64,000 nt of DNA from Hyphodiscus hymeniophilus (GCA_016508695.1 VNKQ01000016.1:1178001-1242000); one strand, 5' to 3'. Shown: positions 1 to 11,900, counted from the stretch's first letter. Translations and numbers: made by a program. Notes: generated from the letters alone by a model not told the origin.

Positions 1-1770
1 ATCAAGTCCGTCGGCTTGAGTGAATTTGTTGAAAGAAGCACCCATATTAGCAGCAGCCTTGACATTTCTCGCAGCGTTGCCTTTCTTTCCTCCAACGGAA
101 TTGCCTTTGCCAGCAGTTTTGTGAGCTTTTCTACCACCCTTCAGCTTTGCCTTCTGGGCCTTGCTACGCTCCTTCTCCCGACGTTTCTCATCCTTCCGAT
201 GAAAGACCTCGCGGGCGTCCTTGGCAACCTTCTTTCGCGGCTTTCTTGCCTTGGTAGTCTTCTTGAGCGAGTCTTCGAGACCACCATCGTCAAGCTCTTG
301 CTCCGGCATTTGGATACCGAATTCGTCAAGGTTCTGTGACCATCCGCGCACACGGTTTCCGCTATCGTTATCAGCACCATCTTCCTCTCCATCTTCCTCT
401 GCGCCTCCCTCCCAGTCCATGTCAGGAGTACCACCAACATGTCTTGTACGCTGTCTTTGCTCGTGTCTCTTACGAATCAGCATGTTGTCTCTTTCATCCG
501 GAACAAACAGGGTCTCCTCCTCTCTCTCGCGGCTGGGAGCTGCCTTAGCAGCCAACTTGAGTCTCTGTTGCTGACGGAATTCCATTCGAAGTGAATTGAG
601 GTCAAACATCTCATTCTCGTTGATCTTGCCGTTCTTCTCTTTGCGAGCCAGGCCTTGGATTTTCCCTCTGATGATATCCATCTCGGCCTCACTATCATCC
701 TCGGGCTCATCATGCATCCATTCGTTATCTTCGTGAGAGCCAGCACGCATAGCTGCCTCGACCTCTTCGGGATCTTCAATGACAAGATTGCCATCGAAGC
801 CACGCTTCTTGGGGACGGTCGTATGACGGGATTTTCCACCTTCAACAGACTGTCGTGGGGTTTTTGGAGGCTCTTTGGCAGCGGCTTTGGTCTTTTCAAT
901 CAAAGCTCTTTGAATTGCAAGAATGCTTGGCATATCTCCATTCGAAGTGAGGCGGGTGGGTGTAGGTTGTCCCCCGCCTGGCACGTTCGCTGGAATGTGA
1001 GAGGAATTTGGCGAATCATGTCCATGGACTGGCTCAGTTTTGATGCGAGTGACGAGTGGTTGAGGTGTGTGAGGTTCGATTGGAGGTCGCTTTTCTTTCC
1101 ATCTGTCTTGAGCAGCGCCGGATGCTTGACCAGCCTCGATTTCTTCAAAGTCATCGTCACTATCAATCTCCACTTGCGTGTTTTTTTGCTCAGTGATGGC
1201 CGGCTTTCTAGCCGCAAGTAGGCCAATCTCGATGTAAAGTCGACTTTTGGAGTTAGAGGCTTTATTCTCGGAGTGAGGTTGGTCAGCTTCGATCTGCGAC
1301 ATGTTCGGCTCTCGCTGTGCAGATACACCAAAGAGTGGATTCTCGATAACATCAGCCGCTTCATCACCTTTGGTTTGGTTTCCAGTCGGTGTGCTTTGAG
1401 CAGTTTGGGCTATTGAAACATTGCTAGAGGTTTGAAGAGCAGGATCTGCGTTTGGAAAGCGGAAGATACTTCGGGGCGCAGGTAATAGTGGACCGTTGGA
1501 GGGATTAAAGATACTGGGTCTCGAGTTTGAGGCATCTGGAATAGTAGTTGACTGGCGAGGGCCCATCTTCAAGGCAATCGGAGAGTCATATGGTGCGGAT
1601 ACAATTGCGCCGAGTTCCTTGGTAGGGGTGACGGGCTCTGGAGGAGTAAATCTCTTCATTCTTTCAGAAATCTCACCATCTGCTTCGGTTTCTTGGTCAT
1701 TGATATTGAGACTTTCCATATCCCAGTCTGGGTCGACTGGGAGATCTTTGAAATCCTCCAGATTGTACAT
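1..1770 (-). CDS. Lysine-rich nuclear-type protein, N-terminal 590 residues (C-terminus outside window)
   Basis: The minus frame is open from ATG 1770 to the left edge: 590 codons, no stop or intron, and an in-frame TGA just upstream of the ATG. The protein begins MYNLEDFKDLPVDPDWDMES. It is disordered and acidic at first, then has a more conserved-looking central part (GFDGNLVIEDPEEVEAAMRA, near residue 315) and a strongly basic K/R-rich stretch near residues 530–575. No catalytic domain is visible. The arrangement (long acidic/basic N-region, GFDGNLVI-type motif) reminds me of the N-terminal part of fungal SNF2-family helicases, whose ATPase would lie beyond the edge; that is inference from memory. 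The reading frame is certain, the function is not. The upstream region carries an 18-copy minisatellite. Confidence 0.75.
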   Translation of the reverse strand, partial: MYNLEDFKDLPVDPDWDMESLNINDQETEADGEISERMKRFTPPEPVTPTKELGAIVSAPYDSPIALKMGPRQSTTIPDASNSRPSIFNPSNGPLLPAPRSIFRFPNADPALQTSSNVSIAQTAQSTPTGNQTKGDEAADVIENPLFGVSAQREPNMSQIEADQPHSENKASNSKSRLYIEIGLLAARKPAITEQKNTQVEIDSDDDFEEIEAGQASGAAQDRWKEKRPPIEPHTPQPLVTRIKTEPVHGHDSPNSSHIPANVPGGGQPTPTRLTSNGDMPSILAIQRALIEKTKAAAKEPPKTPRQSVEGGKSRHTTVPKKRGFDGNLVIEDPEEVEAAMRAGSHEDNEWMHDEPEDDSEAEMDIIRGKIQGLARKEKNGKINENEMFDLNSLRMEFRQQQRLKLAAKAAPSREREEETLFVPDERDNMLIRKRHEQRQRTRHVGGTPDMDWEGGAEEDGEEDGADNDSGNRVRGWSQNLDEFGIQMPEQELDDGGLEDSLKKTTKARKPRKKVAKDAREVFHRKDEKRREKERSKAQKAKLKGGRKAHKTAGKGNSVGGKKGNAARNVKAAANMGASFNKFTQADGLD

Positions 1771-1856
1771 GTTGCTGATGTTGTGGTATGAAGATGTCTG
1801 GTATCAGGAAAAGTGAGTAAGTGTCGTTGGTGTTGTCGTTGTCGGATGCCTGGCTA

Positions 1857-2144
1857 TCGACAAACCTCACTATCGACAAGCCTCACTATCGATGAACCTC
1901 ACTATTGATGGACCTGGGTGTCGATAGACCTGGGTGTCGATAGACCTGGGTGTCGATAGACCTGGGTGTCGATAGACCTCACTGTCGATAGACCTTACTA
2001 TCGATGGGCTTGACTTTCGATGGACCTGAGTGTCGATGGGCCTGACTTTCGATGGACCTGAGTGTCGATGGACCTGGCTGTCGATGAACCTGGCTGTCGA
2101 TGAACCTCACTGTCGACAAGCCTGACTGTCGATAAACCTCACTT
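1857..2144. repeat. Minisatellite, 18 tandem units of 16 bp
   Basis: Eighteen contiguous 16-bp units fit without indels. The consensus is TCGATRGACCTSRSTG. Units 5–7 are identical (TCGATAGACCTGGGTG); the others differ by point changes, many of them transitions. The array lies about 90 bp upstream of the start of the leftmost gene. The unit length is not a multiple of three, so it is not coding; open frames across it are by-products. Confidence 0.95.
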
Positions 2145-3049
2145 TGAAGTGAGTAGCGTCTGAAAAACTTCAAAAGGTGCTGCAGTAAATTCCATCGGAT
2201 GAGTTTCAAGAGGTACAGAAGTAAATGTGTAAGGTATGACTCGACCTCCAGTCGGTCACGGTGTGCTCAAGCATGATGTGAAGGGATGAAGCAAAAGAAG
2301 ATCTCGGATCAGGAGGAAGACGAGAGGAGTTTTATAGTGAGTGAGAAATGAGGAAGGAAAGAACTTAGCCTGTCACCCAAGGACTAGCTCAAGGCTAGCG
2401 CTCGCTGCTCACGAGGTATAGAGGATTTTCCGAGGCCAACTTACTTGTGTGTGAATGCTGTAAAGGTGAAGTTGGAAATGTTAGACACTCAACGTTCCAG
2501 TTGCCGAGAATAAGGGAACGGTACTAACTCTCCTAGACGGTAGAGAAGCGAGGGGAGATGAGGCAAGGCACTATGATGTGAAAACGTGTTTGAAGGTAAG
2601 GGAATTCAAAGAGCTGATCGCTTACAAAAATTGAATGCTTGGATCATACTCGATGGTAGCAGGCGATGTAATATTTCTTCACCAATGTTTGATGTCCACG
2701 CATACTATATAGATGGTCGCACATCTGGCGAAGGAATCAAGCAAGTAAGGTAAGCTGGAGTATGTCAAGGAGTGAATATATAAAGAGGAAGATGTACTAA
2801 ACACTAATGAAAGGCGCAGAATATCGTATGCACGGCAGAGCTCCCAACACTCATAAAAGAGTTAATTAGTTCAGAGACAAAGAAAGCGGCGTTGCTCGTC
2901 ATAATGAATGCACCAAGAGCCCTTTCGTCGGATTTGGTGAGGCTTCGTGTCGAAGATATCCTGTTGGTGTTAATGTCGATGTCGATGTCGATGTCGCTGT
3001 CGCTGTCGATGTCAACGCCGCTGTCGCTGTCAGGTGCTTCGTATATCGT
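2145..3049. other. Intergenic; hexanucleotide-repeat patch at 2974–3031
   Basis: No gene is visible. Near the right end is a short GTCGAT/GTCGCT hexamer array (about 2974–3031). It reads as alternating Thr/Ser/Ala on the minus strand, in a small open frame that also covers the end of the integrase-like fragment. Confidence 0.5.
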
Positions 3050-3256
3050 TCAATAAAGAAAGGCAGCCCGACATCTTCGTCCCAAGTGCAATTGACAGTT
3101 GCAAACGTAAATTTTTTCAGAAACGGTTTGAAATAATTGGACAAAACCGCAGTGACCTTGGGCATCATGGGCGGCATCGAGGATTTTGCCCAGTACTGAT
3201 TTTGGAATCACCGGTCTCTCGATTTGGTGCAGTTCGTCTGGTTTTGCCATAATCAA
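3050..3256 (-). pseudogene. Retroelement integrase H2C2-like fragment
   Basis: The minus-strand translation contains IERPVIPKSVLGKILDAAHD followed by AQGHCGF. This matches the start of the zinc-binding (H2C2) integrase domain of Ty3/gypsy-type pol proteins: a 'vPkslr..iL..aHd..GHfG' pattern with an H-x(4)-H pair. The expected downstream C-x2-C pair is not seen and the frame ends shortly after. It lies on the same strand as the decayed C2H2 locus next door. Family assignment is by motif only. Confidence 0.45.
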
Positions 3257-4379
3257 GCCATTGTCGATTTTGAATGGCAGCTATCGACAGCATGTAAGAA
3301 AAATGATACGAGACATTCATGAGCAAGCAGTGGGCCGGTGTGCTCTTGTGATTTGTGCCTCCGATACTTTGACAGACATCTGCGATATCCATCCACGTTC
3401 TGCTGCTTCCTTTTGCACCAACCTTGTCAAAGTTGTGTAATTTGACCAGGTGGTTAACCAACGAGAGCGGGTGTGCTCGGTAGAGTTGCTGCAGCCATCC
3501 GCATCACAAGCTGTTGGCTGCCATGTTCTCTTCAGAAGTGGTGGGAAGAAGGCGCTCCGATCTGCTCTCGTCTTCAGTCCGTGTGCCTTGACAGGGTGGT
3601 TCGAACAAGATGATGATTTGAACAGGGTTTCATTGGCACATCCAGGATGCAAGCAGCGAGCTGGCCATCTTCCACTGTATGCTCTGCTTAGGTGTGCTCT
3701 GAGATTTTCCTTGGAAGGGTAGATGTGTTCCGGATCACAGCCCTCGGGACACGGAATGGGCGTGAATTGGTGTACACTTCCGAGGTGGATGTTGAGCAGA
3801 TGTTGGGTCAGGAACTTTTTATCACACTGATCACAGTGAAAGTTCTCTCCGTGCTCCTTACGATATAGCTCTCGAGCGACATACTCCGGAGAACATAGAG
3901 CTTCGTGGGCGACGGTGGCTTTCTTCTGAATGGACTCATAAGTGCATTGGGCTATCGCTTGAAATTGAAACTTCATCGGTGTAGGTGAGTCGCGCGAGTT
4001 TCTACTGACAGTATTGACCAATGCTATCCTCAAACACAGCGCCGTTTTCATATTTTTGCCACTGGCCGGCGAAACGTGTACAGTTGACAATGTTGATGCT
4101 CGAGAACTCGGCGATGAAGTCGGCGGTATTGATCCTCGCTGGTAGATGATCACCATGCCTACCGGAAGCATCATCACTATTCTCAGTAGGTAGTAGCAGT
4201 GTTTGTATACCCATAATGTCGTTGTCCTCTTCTGCTGCTTCATTCTCGGCTTCTCTATTCTCGGCTTCTGTACCAAACAGCAGCACTTGAGATTGCAATC
4301 TTATATAGGGGCATGGTAGCACTTGCTGCTCTCTGCTCAGGGATGTCAAGGCAAGGATAGAGATGAAGCGCGGATTCAT
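3257..4379 (-). pseudogene. Decayed C2H2 zinc-finger protein
   Basis: Several C2H2-like fingers can be read on the minus strand. One is intact (FHCDQCDKKFLTQHLLNIHL…H, about 3790–3840). A second, starting IPCPEGC, has Tyr where the last His is expected (HLSRAY). A third (ARCLHPGC…NHPVKAH) is poor. A fourth starts in one frame (ACDADGCSNSTEHTR) and finishes in another (VNHLVKLH), so there is a frameshift near 3460. The probable N-terminal part (from ATG 4379, ending EDSIGQYCQ and a stop near 4002) is also in a different frame from the fingers. An unpredicted intron could explain the first shift, but not the damaged fingers. I read it as a degenerating gene, possibly transposon-associated given the integrase-like fragment beside it. 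Confidence 0.55.
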
Positions 4380-4930
4380 CGGCTCCCTCGAGCACGGTAG
4401 TTACTCGGCACAGTCACTCAGCGCTCTAGCAAAATCATGAAGGTTTTCTTTCTATTATAAGTCGTATCTCAGCGATGGGGATTTTCTAACACAAGAGCTG
4501 GCTACACTGCAGGTGAAGCTCAGGTTGCGTTGAAAGACAAGGGACGTTCATTGTCCAGCTCAACGCTCGATTCGAAGAAATCCAAACGCCAGACTCCATT
4601 CCCTTTTTTCCATTGGGGCGACGATTATAAATATACAAGAGCAACGAGAACAATTCGACGGTGTGAAGGATGTCGTGGTATGATTTGTACAAAAGAGATT
4701 AAATGGGCGTGGTATAATCGGATGCGGGTGGTTGGAGAACCTGGGGGTGTCGTACGTCCCTGCCACTGCCACATATATCCAGATGGGTGTAAAGGGGATA
4801 TCGAAGTGGATTATGTATATCGGGATGTGGGTAGTTTGAGATCCTAGGGTTGTAGGTCTCTGCCACCATCCTAATTGGTGTAATATGAAATATCGATGTG
4901 GATTGTGCCTATTGGGATTCGACGACGTTT
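4380..4930. other. Intergenic / 3' flank of the exchanger gene, with imperfect duplication
   Basis: No convincing gene. Two imperfect direct copies of roughly 70 bp are visible, starting near 4757 and 4851; they share 'ctgccac', 'ggtgtaa', 'atcga.gtggatt' and 'attggga/atcggga' blocks in the same order. Open frames here look random. Confidence 0.4.
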
Positions 4931-7126
4931 CTATGAAACTTCGTTGCACCTGGTGGAATTGTCGTTGGCAGGGTAATACCATGCGCACACCGCTATGATA
5001 CTGGCATCGGGATCAGCGTTTGTACATGGTATTATCCCAACCTCCGTTAGATAGGGTTGTCAGGGTATTATATCTTTACTTACAGATAGAGACATTGCAA
5101 TAGTAGTCCTTCAAGCCAATGACTGTGGATCTCAGAGTCAGTGTGAATCATACATATAAGTCGAGAAGTTGAGTGACCCGAAAGCTGGAGACATGTCGTG
5201 GAGCGAAGCCATGTCCACAGCTACTAAGACCCGGAGGTTTGAAAATTCGGAGAAAACGTACCTCTTTCCATCTCCAATCAAATAATTAACCAATAAGACC
5301 GCAACGAAGAGAACGGCGACCTGAAATCCATCGAAACTCATGTTCATGCAGTTGTTGTCTAAAATCCAACCAATAACAACCAACAACGGGATAACGAGGA
5401 GGGCGATTTGCATACTGGATCCGACGGCAACGCCGATAGCTAAGTCCATCTTATCCTTGCAGGCCACGGTCACAGCTGTCGCGTGCTCTGCTGCGTTTCC
5501 GACAATAGGGAGCAAGATCAGACCAACAAACTCAACGGAGACTCCGCTTTCAGTGATAGAACCAATTCCGTCCACCATGAATTCTACTCAAATTAGGTGT
5601 TGCCATTGTTTAGAATCTTCGGTACTTACCTGAGCAAAGTCCAATGATAGCTGTAGCTCCTGCCAAAGTAGCCCATGAGACCATGATATGGAGTTGTGCT
5701 TCCTCGGGCTCATCATCTGCCTCCTCGTGTGCGGTCACGTGGAGGAGCTCATCATTGGGGGGTCGATCATCCAGTTGAGCCCTACCAGGTCCTGCACCCA
5801 TACCGCCAGCCTTTGCCAAACTTTTCGCGATGGCGCCTTCTGGAAGGGCGTGCTTTCTTGGTCTCATAGCCACTTTCTGACTCTCCTCGGCAAACATGTC
5901 GGAGTGTGTGCTAAGCTGGAAGTACAGATAGGCAGCATAGACCACGAGAAGAATGATAGCAGTCCCTCGGGAAAGTTGGGCGATCTTGGACGTGCTTGTC
6001 GTGCTGAAGTTATTGAAGGCTGTAGGGATGATGATGCTGCCAATAGCAAGAGCCAACAAACTGGCTGCGGTCTGAGCCACAGTTTGGTTGAAAAATTGCT
6101 CCTTTCTTCTTAGCCCACCGAAGAAAAAGCACATTCCCATAACGAGCAGAAGATTGGAGAGTATACTGCCAATCAGGGACGTTTGAACGACGACGACCTC
6201 GCCTTTGACTAGGGCAATAACGGCAACGATGATTTCCACAGCATTACTGCATTCATTAGTGAAAGTTTATCGTCAGCGAATGGAGACCCTACCCAAAAGA
6301 AGCATTCAAAAGACCTCCCAGACTTTCTCCCAGATGCAGTGCGATTTCTTCCGTCGCAAAACTTAGCAAGCCTGCTAGTGGAATAATGGCGATGAAGTTG
6401 ACCACGAAGATAATCTTGCCATCGACTCCAGCATAGTTGATGCCAATCCCGACCGGCGCAGCGATCAACAGGACGTTGACCCACGAACCGAAGATGGTTC
6501 TTTGCAGTTGATTCCTCCACGTGAACGGTTGATGTGGTATCTCTTTTCCCTTATACCAGGGCGTCTTCTTGACCTTCTTTTCCTCCTCTGGTTCTTTTGA
6601 CCCTTTGTTACCTTTTCGGAATTTGCCCAAGAAACGATGGCGAGCCTTCTCCTCCTCGCTCCTCGGACGCGTCGACGATCTCTCCACCACTGTTGTTTCG
6701 CTTTCGGGGTCACTTGGTCTACCAGCGGAGCCTCCAGCCTTGGTCATCTCGAAGTCTTCCGCTTTCGTGTCGCCATGAATCTCGTTTTCTTTGTGCCTGT
6801 TCGTAGAATGTGATGGAGATTCGGGGATAGGTTCTGTCGCGACGTTGGAGAGCGGCGATGATCCATCAGGTCCTCCAGCCATCCCCAGCTCTGGATCCGT
6901 TCCGGCCTGGGGATTGCCACTCCATGTCTGGGTCCGACTCGTTCTCCCGAAAGGATTGTAGGAATCGCTATACCAGGCCTCCTTTCGAGCCTGGCGCTTT
7001 ATCTGATCTAGATGGGCCATTCAAATTAATCGCGAATCCAAGAGAGGGTCAGAATAGATGGGGAGAAAGCATTTCAGATCATGCGCAAATGGAAAAGAAC
7101 TGACGCATGTTGAAATTGGACGACAT
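4931..7126 (-). CDS. VCX1: Vacuolar Ca2+/H+ exchanger (CAX family, VCX1-like)
   Basis: Predicted to use the proton gradient to move Ca2+ into the vacuole. Exons (minus): 7020–6293, 6246–5630, 5586–5262, 5122–5084, 5000–4931, giving 592 aa from ATG 7020. A short 5' exon 7126–7105 (MSSNFNM) joined to 7007 also keeps frame (595 aa); I cannot choose between the starts, so the span includes it. A hydrophilic N-terminus of about 160 aa is followed by about 11 membrane segments. Both exchanger signature repeats are present: GESLGGLLNASFGNAVEIIV (split by an intron after SFG) and LPIVGNAAEHATAVTVA, each with the conserved GN-x-x-E acidic residue. The last two small exons restore the expected ending …DGKSHWLEGLLLQCLYL + IIAVCAWYYPAN. 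The hydrophilic loop near 5690–5880 (…DDRPPNDELLHVTAHEE…) is typical of the family's acidic linker. Confidence 0.93.
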
Positions 7127-8951
7127 GATGTCGGTAGAATTGGCTGGATAGTCAGGAATGACTTTCCTGGGGATGAGATGAGGGTGCGGGAATGAGGTGG
7201 TCTTTGATGATTTGTGGTTCGTAGCGAGGCGGGAATCAGGCTGGAAGTGGGACTGCAGAGGTGCGGGCGTTTGGGGCGTAAGAAAGAAGTGGGAAGGGGA
7301 AATGTCGCTTCGTTTGTTCGCAGGCACGCCACGCACTTTGGACGCAAATTATAAGATCTTACCAGTCGTGATGGCAGGCGAATAGTTGGGTGGAAGAATG
7401 AGTGAATGACAGTTCCGGAGGTGATTGCGTTGCGTTGCGTTTCGCAGACAGGGCTAGAGGGCCTTGTCTCTGCGGGTGGAATCTATGTGAGGAGGGAGCT
7501 CGTTTGGGATGGTGATTGATGGCTGAGTATCGTGTGCAGAGTGGTGGCCGAGTCACTGTACGCACTTCGTAGGGGAGAAGAGAGCAAAGCCTTGGGTACT
7601 CGTAAATGCCTGGATTGATCTGAGGTGAGGTGAAGGGTTGAGTGGTATCCGGCTGGCTGGGCGACTCCTTCAGGAATAAATAATAATTCCACAGATGGAG
7701 GAGAGTTGAAGTCGAAAGGAGAAAAGGCAGAAGAGGAGGAGAGGGAAGAAAGAGCTTAAGGAACAGAGAACAGGTCGAGACTTTGGAAGCGCCTTGGTTC
7801 TTGTAAGATGAGCGCACTGAGCAGGCCATCCATCCATCAGCCAGCCAACAAGCAACGGGCGAGACATCCATCTCCCTTTCTCCCTTTGATCGATCAACGG
7901 GAATTGGCCTTGGCGGTGTTGCTTGGCATTCTTGCACAGCCCACCGCCCAAGTCTTGGCAGGAGAGGAGGTTGCAAAACTGAGTTAATTGGTTCCTCGAA
8001 TGAGGAAACCACTCTGTTCTGCGAAGTACTACCTACTATTCATCTGTATCCATCTGCGGTAAGATGGATTGATAGATGGACAGATGGACAGTGGATAGTG
8101 GATTGACAGGCAGATAGACAGAATGACAGGCTGGTAATTGATTCCTCACAACCCCTACTGTATTGCAACGCTATGCATACTGTATCCTCTACCTACAGTA
8201 CGCTTAGCTATTTCCAAGTCTGACCTGATCTCAGTCCTGACCGCATCAAAACATATATCTCTGTACGAAGGATGACGCCCACCATTATCCGTTGGACTTT
8301 CACTCCATGAGCTACGAGTATTGTCCCCCGACATCCAAGCAAGAAAGATAGCAAGAAACAAAGCAAGAAAAGCTTCCCTTGGCAGCTTGGCAGAGTCTAG
8401 AGGGTAGAAACCAAGCAATATCAAGCTCTCTCTACCAAGACTCAACCACCTCGATTCAGGGACCACCAAATGTCACCCCAAATGACGAAGACCACCCCAC
8501 GTGAGGCGAGTACTCGAGTACCAAAATCCACTCCAGCCCCAGCCACCTCCTACGCCACAGAAGGACAACGCATCATGGTGCATTTTCGCTGTGCAGCAGT
8601 GCAGATCACCTGCTTTTTCTCCTTCATACCGGTAGTATTTACCATTACTCCAGTCCACCTTTTCTACTGCTTCGCTACCCACCCACATTTCCACACGGTC
8701 GTTTCGTTTCAGCCTGATCGTCAGCGTCCATGTCGTGGCTGAGGGAGTCCGTTTTCTTTGCCACATCACGTGCTGCTTGCGTGACATGATTAACACCTCT
8801 ACTGTCCAAGGTACAGCATACCTGAGTAAGGTACTTTATGAAGCGAATCCACCATCCATCTCATCACACTCAGCTGGCTACAAAGCTACGCGTATCCCCG
8901 GACAGACATTACATTACGCAGGTCACTGTGGCTTTGCTTCGCTGTTCCCTC
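7127..8951. other. Long intergenic region upstream of the exchanger
   Basis: No supported gene. Open frames such as minus 7359–8012 are rich in Ser/Pro/Leu and look like translated pyrimidine-rich leader DNA. Near 8040–8130 there is a loose GATGGACA/GATAGACA-type simple repeat. The stretch probably holds the 5' leader and promoter of the exchanger and ends at the hAT target site. Confidence 0.4.
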
Positions 8952-8959
8952 CCTACATC
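8952..8959. repeat. Target-site duplication, left copy (hAT)
   Basis: CCTACATC, identical to 12060–12067, directly abuts the CAGGG terminus. Confidence 0.95.
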
Positions 8960-11900
8960 CAGGGTTGTGATTTTAATTAGTATTTTTAGTATTTAATTTT
9001 AATTAATTTAATTTAATTAATTTTAATTAGCTTTTTCAAAAATTAAGGTAATTTTAATTAGTACTTAAATTAAATTAGGTTAATTTTAATTAATTTTAAT
9101 TAATTATAAATTCTAATTAATAATTAATTTAATTTTGAGAAATTAAGTATATTTGTAAATTAGTATTTTAAGTCTTTAAAAACTATAAAATATATATACT
9201 TAAAAATAGTAACAATTTATTCTTTTAATCCTCTTCTTCTTCTTCTTCTTCTATAAGAGAGTTATTTAACTCTAATATATCTTTAATTCTCCAACTTTTT
9301 AATAATATAATTTTCTTAAGTTCTTTAGGATCTAAGTTATTCCTATTTTTAGTACTAATATTACTACTAATACTAAAAACTCTTTCTATAGAAGCCGAAG
9401 TAGCAGGAATCATTAAATACTTCTTAACTATTATATATAAAATAGAATAGTTATTTTTATTTAATTTCCAAAATTCTAAAGGATTTATTTTAGAATTAGA
9501 AGTATTATCTTTAATATAAGATAAGTACTCTTCTTCTCTTTCTTCTACTTTATTATTATTAATAAAAATATCTTTATCTATATCTTCCGAATCCGAAGAT
9601 TCATTATATAAATTAATATTATTATTATTAATATTAGAATTATTTAAAGAAGATTTTATTAATAAATATTCTTCTTTTAATAACTCTAAAACGTCTTCTT
9701 TAATAGAAGGATAATGGAATAATAAACCCCCCCTATTAAAATGACTTAATTTAAATCTAGGATCTAAAATTAAGCTTATAATATAAGGCTTATATTTTCT
9801 TAAAGAATTAAAATTTAATTCTTTAGGAAAATATTTTTCAAACTTAATAATACCTTTATCAATAGCTTCTATAAAGTTATTAATATTAATAGTACTATTT
9901 ATTAGATTAAGACTTAAGATAAGATCTCTCTTTTTAGCTTCTAGATCTTTATATATTTTATAAATATATAATAGACTATAGTTTAAAGTAGTATATATTT
10001 GTCCTTGTAATTTAGTACTAGGATAAACAAATATATAAAATATATCTCTTAAAGTACTTAAAATAAGCCAATCTTGTTCTAATAATATATACTTTTTAAA
10101 GGTATTATTAGAAGTATTATTAAATATATATTCTATTACTTTTCTTAAAGTAATAAATATATCTAACATTTTATAAGTAGAATTCCACCTAGTTATATTA
10201 TCTAAGGGAATTTTCTTATTATTAAACTTTTGAGGTATATCTCCCGAAAGCTTATATTTATTATAACCTTCTAAAAATAATTGTTGTAATTCTTGAGTAT
10301 ATTTAATAGAGGTTATAATTTTTCTTAATTTTTGGACTAGATTTAAATTAGATTCTATAATAATATTATTATTATTATTATTAATATTAATATTATTAGT
10401 AAAATCAGATAAATCTATTTCTAAGTCTTTATTTAATAGATAATTACTTAGAATATCTCCTATTACTATATTAATAATATAAGCTATATATCGGATATCA
10501 AATAACTCTTTATTATTATTATTATTAATAATATATTTTAATAAAGTAGTATTATTAGAAGCATTATCTCTAGTAATAGAAATAATATTATCTAATTTTA
10601 AGTTATATAGGTTAAATATCTTTATAATATTATTATATAAATATAAACCCGTATGACTTTCTAATAACTCTTCAAAACCTAATAATTTATAATTTAAATT
10701 TAAATCTTTATCGAAATAAATTAAAATTATTCCTAAATAAGCTTTTTAAGTATTAGAGGTCCAAGCGTCTAGTACTATAGAAAATAAAGTATTATCTATA
10801 ATAAGTTCTTTAAGAAAAAACTTATATTCTTTTAAAGAATTTTCGTAAGTTTTATCTAATATAGTCTTTATTTTCTACTTATTAATAATAGGTGAAGATT
10901 TATTATAATAATTTAATAAATCTTTAAAAGACTCCGAATTTAATAAATTAAAAGAAAGATTATTCTCTATTATAAAGTTTAATATTTTTAATAGAGCTTC
11001 TTCTTCTATAAATTCGTTAAAAGTATTAGATCTAATCCTTTTATTAGAACTATTATCTAAAGTAAAGAAATTAGTAGATTTAATTTTATTTAAATTTAAT
11101 GTCTTTAATTTAGATTCGCTTTTAATATTATAAGCTATAGTAGAGTGTTTATTCTTATAATGTTGAATAAAATTAGAAGATTGAAAACCGTCTAATTTTA
11201 TAATTTTATTATAAGAACAAATAGAACAAACTACTTTTATTTCTCTTTCTTTATTATAATTTATAGGTAATAAAGTCCGAGTAAATAGCTTATTTTTAAA
11301 TATATAAATAGATTCGTCTTCTAAAGAAGGTAAAGTATAAGTCGATTTATTATACTTTAAATTTATATATTTATTAGGTTCTATAATAGATAATTCTTGA
11401 TTATTATCTATTATTTCTTGTGAATTAGAACCTTACTCTTAATTACTAATATTATCTTCTAGATAATTATTAATAGAGTTTATAGAGCTTTGAGAATCCA
11501 TTTTAATATAATATATAATAGTTATATTATATTAAATAAACAATAAGGATAAAGTTTCTTAAAAAGATATTATAATATATTGTGTTTTATATTATAAAGA
11601 AGAGTGTTTGTTATTTAAAAAGTAAGAATCAAGTAGATTCTAAGGCTCCTTTATATAATAGTTTAAAAAAATCTAGAATATTCTATTTATATTACAAATA
11701 GATTACTCTAAAACTCTATAGAATCCTATAGAACATTCTAGTAAACTCTAGAAAAATCTCGCTTTTTAATTAGTAAATACTATTACTAATACTTAGTAAG
11801 TATTATAAACTATTATAAACTATTCTAGTACTTACTAGTGCTTACTAGAAGTATCTAAAGGTAGCTATAATATATAGATTTTTAAATTACTATATTTAGA

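Noticed and set aside
1979..2209. 76-codon minus frame with apparent protein repeats
   Set aside because: It is the 16-bp minisatellite read in one frame; the unit is not a multiple of three.
2974..3031. GTCGAT/GTCGCT array considered as a CRISPR-like or regulatory repeat
   Set aside because: No spacers, a simple 6-bp unit, eukaryotic context; it is just a short microsatellite.
4530..4988. Overlapping open frames on both strands (105 and 142 codons)
   Set aside because: They overlap the real last exon of the exchanger and the imperfect duplication; no motif and no splice support.
7359..8012. 217-codon minus open frame upstream of the exchanger
   Set aside because: Composition is Ser/Pro/Leu/His-rich with no domain, consistent with a translated pyrimidine-rich promoter/leader; overlapping frames are equally open.
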